From: Cloeon dipterum
Taxonomy: Eukaryota; Arthropoda; Insecta; Ephemeroptera; Baetidae
Assembly (NCBI RefSeq): GCF_949628265.1
Contig: NC_088786.1
Span: 21,845,681 to 21,909,680, forward strand
Length of the DNA stretch: 64,000 bases
Reading direction: 5' to 3'
In this document: positions 37,258 to 51,500 of the stretch, in pieces
Numbering within the stretch: position 1 is the first letter of the stretch
How the letters are laid out: every line of letters begins with the position of its first letter
Position numbers and translations under genes: made by a program
Notes under the pieces: generated by a model
Database searches by the model: none
What the model saw: only the letters and a program-made list of their open reading frames with translations
What the model was told of the DNA's origin: nothing

Positions 37258-38799
37258 CATATGGAGACACCCCTTGTGTCTTGCATGCCCAGACTGCATC
37301 GTGCATAACATGCAGTCGCAAAGTCAACTTATGTTGAGTGGCACATCGTTCAAGCGTCAACGTTTTTTGTCTCGTCAAGCATAAATGCTCAGAAACATTT
37401 ATTTCCTCACCTGATCTTCGATTCAGTGACATCAGACATCAATGTTTTACTTCAAGTGGAGCAAAATAATTTTTTAATTAAGAATTTAGGTTGGCCACCT
37501 ATTATTCTGCAAGGAAAACTGACAACATATCCTCATAAAATATGAATAAAATTTCGAATATTAGATGTTTTAATATAAACTAGGCTTGTCATTTCTTGAC
37601 CAAACCAATCAAATAGACTAATTAAAACCAACCCGAATAAATCACTTCAGGAGCTTCAGGGCAAAAAAATCAAAGTCAATTTTGTTCTTAAAAATGTGTG
37701 AACAATTTTTCTATCAAATATAAAGATATTTTCTGATATCCAGAGGGTTTGAAATACTGTAAATTTTTACAGAGAAGGTTATATTTGAACTCTTTTCAGA
37801 AAAGAAATCTTGTTATTTTATTTATTTTTGTTTATTCTAATTTTGGGCTTATTTTGTGCTCCTCAAGAATAATGACTAAATGGGTAAAAATATAAAAATA
37901 AATCGATCTCCCCTGATGTAAAAAAGGGGTATCTGAACAGGAAAACCGATTATTTCGATACAAATTTCCAATAAAAACGCCTAAATTGTGCGGAAAAACC
38001 TCCTTTTGAGTTCCCAATGCTATACTGTTGATTTTGTTTAAAAGGTCCATTCGAATTTATTGCTTAGATAAATACAGCTAGTATAATTTAACAATTGGAT
38101 CGTCAAACTCGTGAAAGTCCTAAAAAGCTTTTATAAAAGCCATGACAGTTTTCGCTCGACAAAAGCAGCAATGTTTTGCGCGAAATGTCATTCAAACAAA
38201 AATCTGCTCCGCCCACGAGCATTTACCGATAAATTGTACAAAACCTTTAATTTGAATCGGAGGGTTTTTGCTGGTACTGGCTAGACAGTCAGAGATGTGT
38301 CTGGCGGCGGCGTCTCGTGCCCTATATATTGCCGCTCGCTAGCTCTCGTATGGTCGAGGGCGATGGCTTTTGCATAAATCAACCGCTCCACCAAATGCAG
38401 ACTTGTGCTACGGAACATATGCGAGCGATTCATGCAAATGTAATTACAACAGTAGGAATTTTATGGCGTATGCGTGATTTTTTGTTCTTTGCATCTGCGA
38501 ATTCACATGCGACACACGCACTAAAATAATATTGTTTTTTTCGTTTTCGATGTAATAATAATTGCTACCCGCCACATGGAGCATTCGGTAGAGTGAACGC
38601 AATTAATGCAGCAGTTGATGATAAATTTCAGCAGGGCGGCGTGTGAAACACATTTTCACTCGCTCTGGTTGCCATATCACCAGGCGACAGGCTGGAATTC
38701 CCTGAATGATATAAAACGAATATACAGAAACCTTGATGGCCGTGCTATCGCTTTCCATATTTTTTATTCTCACGCAAAGGCAGCCAAAATATGTGTTCC

Positions 38800-38983
38800 T
38801 AACGACCTTTAAATTCAAATTTTGAAAAAAAAAATGAAAAGTAGAATTTTGTTCTATATTGTAAATTGTAAACGTTATTTTATAAATGAAATTATTTTGC
38901 AAATAAAAATAATGCATATCAAGCATAAGCAGAAAAATCTTTAAAATTAATTCATTTTAATAAATCACTTTTAAAGGTCGTTA
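38800..38983. mobile_element. Probable TA-flanked MITE, 184 bp
   Basis: TAACGACCTTTAAA at 38800-38813 is matched exactly in reverse complement at 38970-38983. Both ends begin with TA, as expected for a Tc1/mariner-type target duplication. The interior is AT-rich and non-coding. The ends are only 12 bp beyond the TA, so coincidence is not excluded. Confidence 0.4.
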
Positions 38984-39788
38984 CGTTGGAATTTCAGAAG
39001 TGACTCATGTTTGTTAAGCAACAAATATTTTGAGCTCTTGTCGACAGATTGGATTTCTTAACGACAAAAACATGAAATTACAGACAGGACCCTTTATCAC
39101 TTCTGTGGCGACTTAAGTTAGAAATGCTGGTCTTGCAAGGTTTGATAAGAGCTAGCTATAGCGCAGTGAAATCTGCCTGGCAAAGCGATCATTTCGCTTG
39201 TACACAACACAGGAAACGACGGCATCCACCCCTCGACTAATCTGTTACGCGCTCAAACATACCATAGGCGTTTTTGTCTCCAGAAAAAGAGCACCAAAGC
39301 AAAGCAAAGCCAGCAGCAACAGCAAAGCAAGCTAATCTGAAACGCGTGCAGGAGAGCGAGCGTTCCTCTTGTTTAACTTTTGACCTACCCCTCCTATCTC
39401 GCTTGTCATTAATCGAAATGCATAGAGAGCAGAGAAGCGTCGCTTTGCCTGTCAAAGAGCCATAGCCGGCACATTTGTGAGCTCATTTGTATCTCGCATG
39501 TATCTGACTGTGAGAGAGCGTCTGTTTTTTATGCACCTAGGCAGCCAGCTCCTCGAAACGTCTGCGCTCTGATCTCGATTGAGATCTTCCACATGCGTTT
39601 CTCTCTGTGATGCGTTTATAGAAAAGGGAGCAGCTCTATCTCTCTGAAGACTAAAGTTCATCTCAGGCACCGTTCGAAATGAAGATTTTTGCAGAATTGT
39701 GTGATTGCGACGCTTTACGTCTTCTATGTAAATATAACCTCTAGCAAACGACGTGAAAGAGAGCAGAGAGTACGTTTTTGTCTGGCGT

Positions 39789-39947
<159 letters not shown>

Positions 39948-42900
39948 ATTGAAAAACGCTGACTGTTCACTCCTCGTGGCTGTTTTTGTCTAGCTGCATA
40001 TTAAATTTTTCCTTCATTTTGGCAACAACTGTTTTCCCCCTGTTTCCTAAACTAAAATATTTCAAACTTAAACTGACCGCAGAGGATGAGATTTTTCAAA
40101 GTAGTGAAAATGGAATATTTAAAAAAAAATACAGTGTATTTTATGTGATACGAATTACAACATCTCAAATAGGAAATCAATAGGAGCTCCACTAATATAT
40201 CCAAATTTGACAAAACCCGGAACAAGTTGACTCTATGTACATGTACACTAGGAAATTCCGGAAATTCAGATAGGATTTTCCTCTTTACAAATGTGCAGCC
40301 AAGCCAACTCGAAATTTCGCCTGTCAAATTTCCCAATTTTTGCGCCTTCCACCCGCGTGAAAAATCTTCTAAATTTTTTCTATGCTCTCCTTCCCCTTCC
40401 TTTCTTTAATATTCCTTAGAATTTAGCAGACTATATTTGTATAATATTTCAAGTATATATTATTCGTGCATTCGATAAAAAAATTAATACTGCCGCTACA
40501 TTACAATTTTGTATTCTAATACGGAGTCCAAAAAATCTAGAATTTCCACCAACACAAAAAATACCGCCTTATTACATTGCCAAAAACCCCCTAACTGAAA
40601 GTTGCCCAATGATTATAATTGGTTTTTGATAGAGTTAGTAAATAATTGAGGGAAGTGATGCTGCCCCATAATCAAGCGAAGCTGAAAAAATGTCACTCTC
40701 ATTATTTTAAATTAATTTTTCTTTGGGAAAAACGTGTCACGCATCATAATTATTCAATGCAAATTAATATTTGGCCAATTTTGTAAAAGTTTGCGTATGC
40801 AGAAAGTCTCTCCCCAATGTTTCAAAATTAGCCTCGAGCAAACTAACGATAAATTGACGCTTTCCTGTCTCAACTGATAAGAGAGTTTTGATCAAAAATT
40901 TGTAGAGTTTATTTGTACGAATTTTGGAAACTAAACTCGGATATTCCTTAGGGACACGTTAATTAGAATTTCGATATTGCATGCGTATCAAATTTAGAAA
41001 GTCCTGAAAGCTACGCAGTGCATTTCGTTTGGGTACAAAGTAGAGACATTTATTTGTACGTGCAACATCAAAATATTCCGCAAGTGCAAACATCCCAGAG
41101 AAATGCGTGCGTCGTATGCGTGTAATTGAAATATTCAAAGTAAACCGGCGTGTGTTATGAAACCACGCAAAAGGAGAGAGAAACTGTTGGTGCGGCGCGT
41201 GCAGAAGAGCGCAAATATCCTGCTCTTGTGCACACACCACATTAACTTTAACAACACCAGTGGCAGTTTCCTGGTATATAATTCAGATTTCCTCCAAATT
41301 TAGCACCCAATGAGGCCCTTGATGGCATCTCTTTCTGCTTTTTGAGAGACGCACACGCCGCGTCGCGAGGGCTGCTGGGAAAGAGAGTGAGTGAGTGACG
41401 GAAAAGAAAAATTATGCAAGAGTCTAGCGAGAGGTGCGGCGCGTGGGAGGGAGAGCGGGAGGAAAAATTAACTGCTCTCTTGACGCACGACGAGTGTTTT
41501 ATTCATCCCTCAAATTGCGTTTTCCGAAAGTTGGAGACGGCGGCGGCGTGCTCGCGAGATTACATTTTCATACGCGTACATATAACTTGTTGTTTGCCGA
41601 CGTTACACGCGCTCGCAATATATTTACGTATATGTAGCAGCGTGTGGAGCGGAGATGCGCGTCCGTAAACCGGCACCTTGATTAGATTCTATTTTGCTCA
41701 AACGACACAGTGACTCACTCTTTCGCTGGCTGCGGGCGTAATAAAAAATCCCCACGGCAAACACAGCAGCAGAGCGCATTTCACCCTGTCAGGCCATAAA
41801 ATAGCGCTGCATAGAAACTGCGGTGCGGCGGTGGCTGGCTGGCTGCGTAGGCGCTTGGCGATGCGCCCCGGTACCGCACCGACTGACTTTTACAGCAAAT
41901 TATGTATGACTTAATGGAGCGGTGGATCTTATAATAAGGCTAAATACAAGCAATAATACAAGGCGCATAAAAAGTCGGCGCGTCGTCTACAGGCCATATT
42001 TTGCCAGGTCCACAACCCCAGCGCAGAAAGGATAAAAATTTTATTAGCCATGAAATTTTTCCTGTTTTATGGAGCGCGTTTTTCCTCTTTCTCTCGCACC
42101 AACAGCAGGGAATTTTTTATTTCTATCATCTCGGTCTGTGCGGCTCTCTTTTGGGGTAATGCGCGTACGCAGCAGCCGGTAGCAGCAGCTCTCTTTTATT
42201 CCTTCATACATGTGCGTGCTTACGTACTGGGCTGTCGAGAATTACAATTCAATACCTTATTTCATGAAAGAGCTTTAGCGACGACGACCCCTTTTTTGCA
42301 GCATGTCGCCTCTCGCGCACTGCTCTCTTGCGGTATTTACCGATCCGACGACATGCGGAGGGACGAGAGCGAGAGAGACCTATATGCCGTGTAATAAAAT
42401 CAAATCGAGCCAATTTTCAGCAGAATAAGATGAGCAATTCAGCCGTCACTAATGACACGCCAGCCAGCAGGCTGCTCCTCTCTTTTATTCGCTCCCGGCC
42501 CCCAGCCCGCCCTTACATGTATGTTGCTAAGGTAACAGACATGTCTGCGACCATTTTTCAGAGCGCAGCATAAAAAATAAGCACACTTATTTGTAGACGG
42601 CACTCACACACGCCGATGGCAGCAGCCAGGTCGGAAGAGAGGCAGCGCAGACGATCCGAGAGACAAGCCATCCTTCGCTCTGATGATCATGACACCGAAA
42701 CGCCGTCTGCAAACTACACATATCTCGGCGAAAAAGACAAAACAAATATGTCACCGGGAGAAAAATCCTCCCACGCGGGCGTGGAAAGACGCGGAAATGC
42801 GGATGTCAGCTTAGTTTTTGCGTGCTGTCTGCGTGCCTCCGCGATATGAATGATGTTGCCAGACGTGTTAATTTTGTTCGGTCTTTTTTGGCGAGATACA

Positions 42901-44571
42901 CAAACTGTGTGACCTTTTAGGGCGAAACCAGAAATGTTTGCGTTTACTGAATAGGGTCAGCAGGTTCTCTTAAAGGGATTCCACTAACAGCTATTTAAAT
43001 AGTTTCCAATTACCGGGTTCTAAGTTTGCCATTTTTATAGAAGTGGCATAAATGTAGAAAAGCATCTTGCAATATTTCAAATAAACTTTCATTTGCAGCA
43101 CTCACAAAGAAACTTTGTGATTCAACGATATTAACGACGAATTTGGAGTTTTGAAATCAAATTTTGATGCCAGTTCTACAAAAATGTATCAAATTTTTTT
43201 AGCTAATTCTCAGGTGCTCTAGTTTTGCGCAAAAATTTCTCAACAGTTCTCAAAATAACTTTATTTTTATCAGTTTACTCTTTCGAGATGGGCGACCCCC
43301 TGATAGAGAAAAACACGCGAAAACTCCGTGTCGCAATAACAAATAATCTAGTGGTATACAACATTCCATGCCTCGTGAATATCACTACTTATTGTCCTTA
43401 GAGTTTTCTATACAGAAAGAAATAAATTTAATTTATTTTTCAATGAGAGGTGATTAAAACATGTTATTTATGTTAAAAATTCCCAAAATTTCGCCTATGC
43501 TTTAGAAATTAGTTGACTTAATTTAACAAATTCTTCTATAGAAAAAAGTAATCGTGACGCTGCGAAACCGACTTCTGTTTTCAACCAGCTGGTGATACGT
43601 GCATTTCAACATGTTTGCCGTGGACTTTTAGCGTCCTCACACACCGATATATAAACACGCTAGATTACAATCTGGTATTTTGGTCATTGCCGGATCAGGC
43701 GAAATATTTCGGGAATTTCCGTAATGGTCCAGACCTATTAGCATCAAAGCATCATTATTAAGCACAAGGAGTTATTAGCACGCTGAGCAGGTTGGGCGAA
43801 GAGTGATGTTATTGCTGCCAACGGATTGTGTGCACTCCTCTCCTTGTGGAGTCTATTTTCAATTCTCCCGTGTTCGTTCGCACGATGACCTGGTGTCTAT
43901 TTTAAGCAGAAAAAAAGAAACATGTGTTTGTGTTTACTGTCCCTATATGGCAATGAGAGCGGTCGTGCAGTTTGTCACCACAGTAATATCCCTGAATTTA
44001 AGACCACGGATAGGAATAAATTTTGAACGAGCAAACGGTGATGGAAATAGACTGTTTTATCAAAAATCAGTTCCTCTTGTTTATGGAAAAAGAAACTGAT
44101 TGCGATTATGTGCAGAATATTTGAATTCCAAATTTAATTTATTTAAATCGAAATCAGGGGACGCAGAACAAATATAAATAAGAGCCGAAAATTTCCATTT
44201 TCTGCCACGCACTCTGCCAAAATTGGGGTATTAGCATACAAAGTCCCGTAAAAAAAACTAATGCAAGTGCAACGCGCGACACCTTCTGGGACAAGTTGGC
44301 AGGCATTAATTATTGCTGCCAGCCCTTTTCGCACTCTATTAAAGGAAAGGACCCCTCGCGTGCGCGCTCAGCTTTTAAAGACAGACACCCAGACAACGCG
44401 CGAGCTGATAGGAATACAAGATAAATTATCGCTCGGCGCAAATTTCCTCGCAGGCAGGTGCAGCAGCAGCAGCAGCGGCAGCCGAGCCGCCCTGTGTTAA
44501 TTTGCCGGCGCCGTAGTCTCTGGATATTTGAGCCTGGCGCTGTCTGCCAGCGAGATTAACCCGCGCGGCGC

Positions 44572-44586
44572 GGGTGGGCGGGCGGG
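44572..44586 (+). other. G-quadruplex motif
   Basis: Four GGG runs separated by single-base loops (T, C, C), a canonical very compact quadruplex motif, inside a GC-rich island. Confidence 0.75.
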
Positions 44587-45481
44587 CGGACGCGAAGATG
44601 TTTGTGTACGCTTTTATGGAGTTGCCCGCTGCAAATTAATAGTTGTTGGCAGCAGCTAAGAAAGTTTTAACGCACGCATTTTAATGCGGCGTCAGGAGGT
44701 GCGAAATTGCGAATTGCACCGAGCTAAGAGCAGGCTCGTGCATATGCATTCACCGTCAGATTAACTTCAAATTTTCATGGCCGCGCGGTTAAGTTTAGTT
44801 TTATGACAGCAGCCACGTTTAACTCGGTATATTTTACGTCTTTTAGTCATATGCGAATGATGCAGGGTTTTAGATTTGGGAAACTTTTCGTACGCATTAT
44901 GAGAAGACAGGCCTCTAGGGGTAGAATATAAATTACTAAACCAACTTAATTTATCGTCTCTATATCTGCTCCTCCATAGCAACTAATCATATTCACACAG
45001 TGAACATGTAGCTGTTGTGCCAAACACGAAAATTAAAGCCAGATCGTTTGAATTATAGGTTATAGCTAAGGTTCGGAGTTAAAGATGATCAATTTTTTTC
45101 TGTGTCAATCTTATTAGCATTATTTATAGGCACTATAAGAGCACTAATCTCGCATTCGAGGACTTAAAAAGTCGTCTATAGATAACTGTCTTAACAATTC
45201 ATAATCATCTTAATCGCTTGCGAAGCTTCATTAGCACTCATTAAACGGTTTAAATGTTTTACATTGTTAGTGATTTCTGCACATAATTATAAAATAAAAA
45301 TGCATTTTTGCTCCATAAAAAATTATTTCGTGTTGATTGTAATCTGTTTTAGTCGCTTTCAGATCTCATTGCAAAAACTTCAAAAAATAGGTGTTTTTTT
45401 TATTTTGAACAAGTCATCTTTCAAATTTATCAATTTAAATCATAAATGATGATTGTAGATTAAAAATTAATAAATCGGCCA

Positions 45482-45518
45482 AATGATATTTTTAAAATAT
45501 AAAATATCATTGACGTCA
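45482..45518. other. 11-bp inverted repeat abutting a CRE palindrome
   Basis: AATGATATTTT (45482-45492) and its exact reverse complement (45501-45511) flank an 8-nt loop. The repeat runs directly into TGACGTCA (45511-45518), the CREB/ATF consensus octamer. Confidence 0.5.
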
Positions 45519-48500
45519 CATTTTATCATACTAGAGAAAAAGGCTAATTTTTGCGCAGATTTTTATTTTTAATAGCTTTAAGAGCTTTTGGGAAAAGTTA
45601 TTAGGATGGTTCAGGCCTTCATGAATTTGTGAATGAAGCCATCAGAATTTGGCCAAAAAACTAAAACCTTCTTTTTAATAATTATATTATTCTGTCTGAA
45701 CTGGATATGGCAACAATGTAGCAAAATAGCCCTGCTGAGAACCATAATAAAACCATCAATTTTAAACTAAAAACATGCAACCCCTGCAATTGTCACGGGT
45801 ATAATGTGTAAAAAATATCTGTATATGTGGAAAAAACGTTTCAAATTATTCCCAGCTATAATCAACTTTCATGATCGCTTCTATTTAGCTGAGGTTAAAA
45901 GGTTTTATAAAGAGGGATGATTTATTCGATGGCACCTCCGCATATTTTGTTCATCAAAGTATGAAGCTCGAGGCGTTTATTTTCTTTCTTGACCTTTTAT
46001 TAAAGAATGATTGATATTGAGTTCTTGAAAAAAACATCTACAGGATCAATATTATTCAGTTTGATGTTGAGGAAAACACCAAGTCACTCTCATAAGAAAA
46101 TCCCAAACGAAGTGAAAGAAAATCGATGGTGCTCGTGCTCCGGCAATCCTTTTTGAATAAAACGCGGTGTCGGTGGAATTCCCACGGTGAATTTGTTGGC
46201 GAGAGGGCATGAGTGGCTCAACAAGATTGTGATTTTCCAGACAGAGCATTAAACGTGCGCAGTGCGATTAGTGCGGCGCAGGGGCCACCCACGAGAGAGC
46301 GAGCGAGAGCGAGTGTCTCTGCTGAGAGATATGCAGACATGCTACGGGGTGTGTTTTGAGAAGATAAATTGCCGCCCGAGTGTCATATGCCATTCAGCAG
46401 GAAATGGGCCATCCCAATGCGTGATATGTTACTTAAGATTTGAAAAGCAGCGCACCCCTTTTTCTATTTTGACACCTGCTAGAGGAAAAGAGAACGAGAG
46501 CGAGAGAAACCTGCCTGCAATGGGGTGCTCTGATTTCGCCCGGCGCCCCCAACGAAAATCCTTTCTTTATTCATCCCTTATCACACGAGTTGCTCGCTCT
46601 CGCGCGCATCGATTCATGCCCCAAAAATTCCGGTGAGAAAGATTTATTCGCTTTTCACGTGCAGGAGGTTACAACTCAATGGAACGGGATCATATCAGCG
46701 TGATAAATTTCATATATTTCACAGCGTTCCATTTTGCCGCCGCGAATGGCACGATTAGTTTAAAATGGACTTTGGGTTTTGGCACGAGCCTCGGTGAAAG
46801 TGAAATATTGTGCCACCTCTATCGCGAAATTGAATTTTCGCTTTAGTGGGTGGAAATTTCGCCTTGGGCGCACTGATCGACGCCGAGAAGAAGCTAAATT
46901 TTGCTATTTTGACCAGCCGGCATGCAGCAAACAGTGAAGATAATGATCTGCTTCCTCGCCCCAGGCTTTATTCCACCGGAACAGCTGAAGGGTGCAGTGT
47001 CCTGCGAATTAATTTAACTTGATTTCAACAGGCGCCTTCGCCTGGCAATTTTCCTGTCTTTATTGCGCGCCATCACATTAATTTAAAATCAACGAATTTG
47101 TCACAAATTTGCATAATCTCGCCGCGCTGACACTTCGGCTGACTGAGCCGCGGGGCGTCGCCGTAAATACGAAAGGGTCGGCGACTGCGGGGCTGCTAGG
47201 CGCGAAAATATGCGCACAATATACACCAAGTGTAATTGCATTTTGCATATTTTGATTATGCAAAAGGTGCAGAGAGGCGACGGGGTTGCCGCGCGCGGTA
47301 ATTCAATAAACCCGAGACATAATGCAAATTCAGTAATTCGATCAGATTGACAACGACAACGCACAGGGGATGGCAGCTAATCAAATAATCAGCGGCACCG
47401 TCGCAAAACCCCCTCGCCACGTGGACGCATTATAAATATAAATTAATATCCCCCGACTCGCGAGCGAGCCTCATTCTGTAACACAGGCAAAATCGCGCGC
47501 TCGCGCGTGTGTGTGTGTCGCGACGAATCGTCAGCAGCAGTAAAAAGAACGAGCGCACGCACAGCATCACGCACACACGCGAAAAGTCACATGCACAAAA
47601 GACTCTCCGCTTCTTGGAGTCAACCTCGTGTGCACGTTGCTTGCCGGAGTGTATTAAATTCGACTCTGGCGCTTGTGTGCTGTGCGCGCATTCAATTAGA
47701 GTGGCTTGTTATTTCAGTGCACGCCAGCCGGTATAATTCAATGCAGCCAAGACTGATCATATTCAAATTATACCCTAATAATCTCCTCCTCGAACAAAGA
47801 CATGGAACTGCTCTGCTGATTTGCATGCGCGCAGGGGCAATTATTGTGTGTGTGTTGTGTACTTTGTTAGTTTGCCGGGTAATTGCACGATTTCTGCTGC
47901 CGTAGCTCTGCAATTTGCGTTCGAGCACAGCACCCGAGCCGCGGCTCCAACACTCTAAAACACGATTATTTTGCTGAAACTTACACCCAGCCAGAGCGAA
48001 AGTGAGCGATGCGTAGATGAATGATTCATTCAGGCAACCTTTGCTTGTTTCGTCAAAATGAGATTTTATCTTGAAGATGCATATATTGCTCAGACGCACC
48101 GAACTCATCGTCTCCCCAGGGAGTTTGATTTCTCTCCATGGATCTGAACATCTGAAGAGCAAAAGCTCTCCTGGCAACAAGCTTTATGGCCTTAACGGAG
48201 AGACTTGGGAATTTAAACCTGTTTTCTGGTCAAAAAATTGGAACATTTAGACAGAATTTTAGAGCAACCTGGTTACATGAGTCATTTTCAGAAAAGAGAA
48301 AGTCCATCTCAAAATGAACTATTTACGTTGCTTTTCTTGTTGTTAGGACCAAAAATACCGTTGATAATTGTTAAAAACTGCATCTTATGATTGCAAAAAT
48401 TCGAAACAAATTCTGATTAAAAATAATTACAGATGTATAAATATATAAATGATTTCATTACATTTTTTCTTGTTTTTTTATCGAAATGAGGGAATTTAGT

Positions 48501-51500
48501 TTGTAACTTCTATAAAGAAATTTTAATTTCATATTATACGATATGTTGCGTGTTGCCCACCAAAGAACAAAATTAACTTCCAAACTATGATGATGTAATG
48601 TTCGGTGAACCGAAAATGAAATCCATAATTTTCTAAAATATTTAGCTATATATGTAAACATATTTTTACGGTTCATCAAAGAATATCGGAGAGGATACAT
48701 GTATTTGATGTAAAAGCATTTGATATTGCCTCAGAGAGTTGAATTAAAAAAAAAGGAAATGCTCCGGTGGTGCGCTTTTGTGTACACATAATTACCTCTT
48801 GGTTCCCTAAACATAATATTGTGCTGAAGTTTGGTGCGTAGTATACGAACAGGGTATCCACCCTGCAGCAATGTTTTTGTTAATGATGCGAAAACAAAGC
48901 CGGCCGAAAAATCAAATTACATGACCAAACATTCAAATAGAAGATCCGAGGAGAGTCTATTCTCCTTTCAACAACGTGAATTTCAACAAGCTGCATTTTT
49001 GTAAGCGTCCCTCGGAAAATCATCGCGCACGGCTAACTTTGTGCGAATCCCCCCCAAACATGGTAACAACAAGAGTGAAAATATTTTGTGTTTACGTTGA
49101 CTCGCGTCAGCTTCATTTCCTCGGCCAGGCCGAATTAAAGCGTTTGGCGAGAGCGTATGCTGGGACAATAATGATAAGCAGCGGACACGAACAGGGGCAA
49201 TCTGGAAAACTGCAAATTGGTTTCGAAAACTGCGCAGCACCTCGTCTTCACCCCTGCGGGGGTCGAGGGGTTGGCCGGCGTGTGGGTGGATCATCCCCAT
49301 TGCGGGCTCACGCAGCGATTGCGGTTTCAACCGAATTCGATTATCGTAAATAAAACAAAAATCGACGTCGGGGGCGGCTTGCTTTAATATGTTTGTGCGG
49401 CACAAATTCGTACACGTAAGTGCCACGCTGCACCCCGGCCCAGCGCGCGCGCTATTATTCTATACACGGCCGTATATGTACAAGGTGAGCAACCCTCTCG
49501 GCGGCTGTCTAGTTGCTGGCGGGCAGCGAGCGCGCCCTCGGTCGATATTCGCCTTAAATTTTCAGATACACGTGGCGAGGATCGACCGGAAAGGGAACTG
49601 GCAAGAAAAATGCCGCTCTGAGGAACACACACAAACTTCTTGGTCTGCCACTGGCCACTTTTCTCTACCCCTTTTTCATACAGCCCCTACTAGCTTCCTG
49701 GTGAGCGTATCACTCGTGTCTGCGGGCAGTACGGAAACCAATGAGCTCTGTCGTTTGCCAAACTCATTATTCGCACTCAGAGGCATTTCCCGGAAAAAAT
49801 GTGTTTATTATTATTATTTTTTTATCATCATGTCCCGCTTACTTTTGGGGTCATAGGTGAGTTCATTGGACCATTTATTTGCCTCTGCTCTAGAATATTT
49901 CATAGGAAATATCATCAAAATTTGCTGATATATAATGAAAAACATGGTCCGTGTCAGTAAAATTGAGATAATATTTTATACAGTTTAAATAAATTTATTG
50001 TTGGAACAAATAATGCAGTACAGAAATGTTACCTTTCTCTCTCACCCATTATTCTTATCCAAGACATTTAAAGAATAAATATTCACCAGTTGGGTAAACC
50101 CTTAATGTTCGAAGCCGCCAACAGATGGTGACACCGTAAACGTTCGATTTTAATTCACTTCCGCTGCAATTTCAGGCTCAATCCTACCACTGCGCATTCT
50201 TCACTTAATATGTTTTCTTTTGACGTGCTGAAAACCAAAATCAGTTTAGCCAACTGCCGTAGAATCGCGAAAAACTATTTTTTTTAAATAAAACATATTT
50301 TCCCACGTTTCTACTAAGGCGAATGGCTGCGCTGATTTTTGTTTTCAGCACGACTAAAGAAATATTTCTAGAAGCAGAATGCACAGCAGCAGGATTGATT
50401 CTTAAATCGTAAGAAAGTGTTTAACACAAGGCAATAAAATAATATTTTTTTAGATTAAATTAAAAATATCAGTAGGGAACAAATATAACATTGTATACAG
50501 CAACAATTATTTCAAATTTGATGATTATTTAATTAGGTCAATTTCTGCACCGATAAATATTTGAAATACGTAATTTATTGATTTGAAGCTCCGAGCCCCA
50601 AAGATTTGATTTGACACTGCCCGAATGTCTAGTGATACTGCAGGTCGGTGGTGTAGTGCAGGTTGTCTAATGCGGCATCTTTGCCGGCGCTAGCAAGGGC
50701 AACACCCTCTGCGCGCCGCCACTTGTGCCATAAAAATAATGTGGGGCGACGACGACGGCGACCGACGCGCTGTGGCCCTTTTTGTATTTAAATTATAAAT
50801 CATTTGCCTGTGCACCCTATTGTGTGTGCGCCGAATGAATGAAGGCAGAAGAAGAAGATGGAGAATAAATGATAGCACAGCAACAACACAATCGCCCCGG
50901 CAGAAGTTGCTTCCATGTATAATACTGGGCCGTGCGCGCCACTGAGATACGAAAATATGGGCGCCCGCCGCTACCTTATGCGCCGGCATTTCGTAGCCGA
51001 ATGATTTATTGTGTGTGTGAGCCGGGGGCCCGGCCAGAAGGGCTATTTGTTGCAATCGCATGAAAAATTGCAGCAAAGCTCGCGGAACAAGCTGTATTCA
51101 ACATAGAGACATACACACACAGCACGCTTACCGACCAACTTCATGAATGCCAAATGCAGCCAGTTTGCGAACTTGTCAGGAGGAACATACGTTTTCCCGC
51201 CGCCGCCACGGCCGACACAACATTTGTACCGAGTTTTGCGCTTTTGCACGCAAAAAAGCGGTCGCCTCGTGGTCGGTTGCGGCTATTACTCAAACTATTA
51301 TTTAGCAAAAAACTCTTTTGCAGCGCGTGATATGCGAAAACTTATAGACTCGGTCGCGCCCGCGCGTATATGAAAAGTCGGCCATAAATCGTGTGCGCGG
51401 TCCCACCTCTTTTTTCCATTATTCCGATTCATCTTGTTCCCTACATCTGTCTCCGCGCCTCATATGCTGCCCCATTCGGAAGAGCTTGAACCGCGTGCGG

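Noticed and set aside
47692-48180. 162-codon minus-strand frame
   Set aside because: Overlaps a 132-codon plus-strand frame in a GC-rich island, no family resemblance, no splice or poly(A) support.
49389-49856. 155-codon plus-strand frame
   Set aside because: Opposed by frames of 82 and 147 codons on the other strand around it; composition looks like open GC-rich DNA rather than protein.
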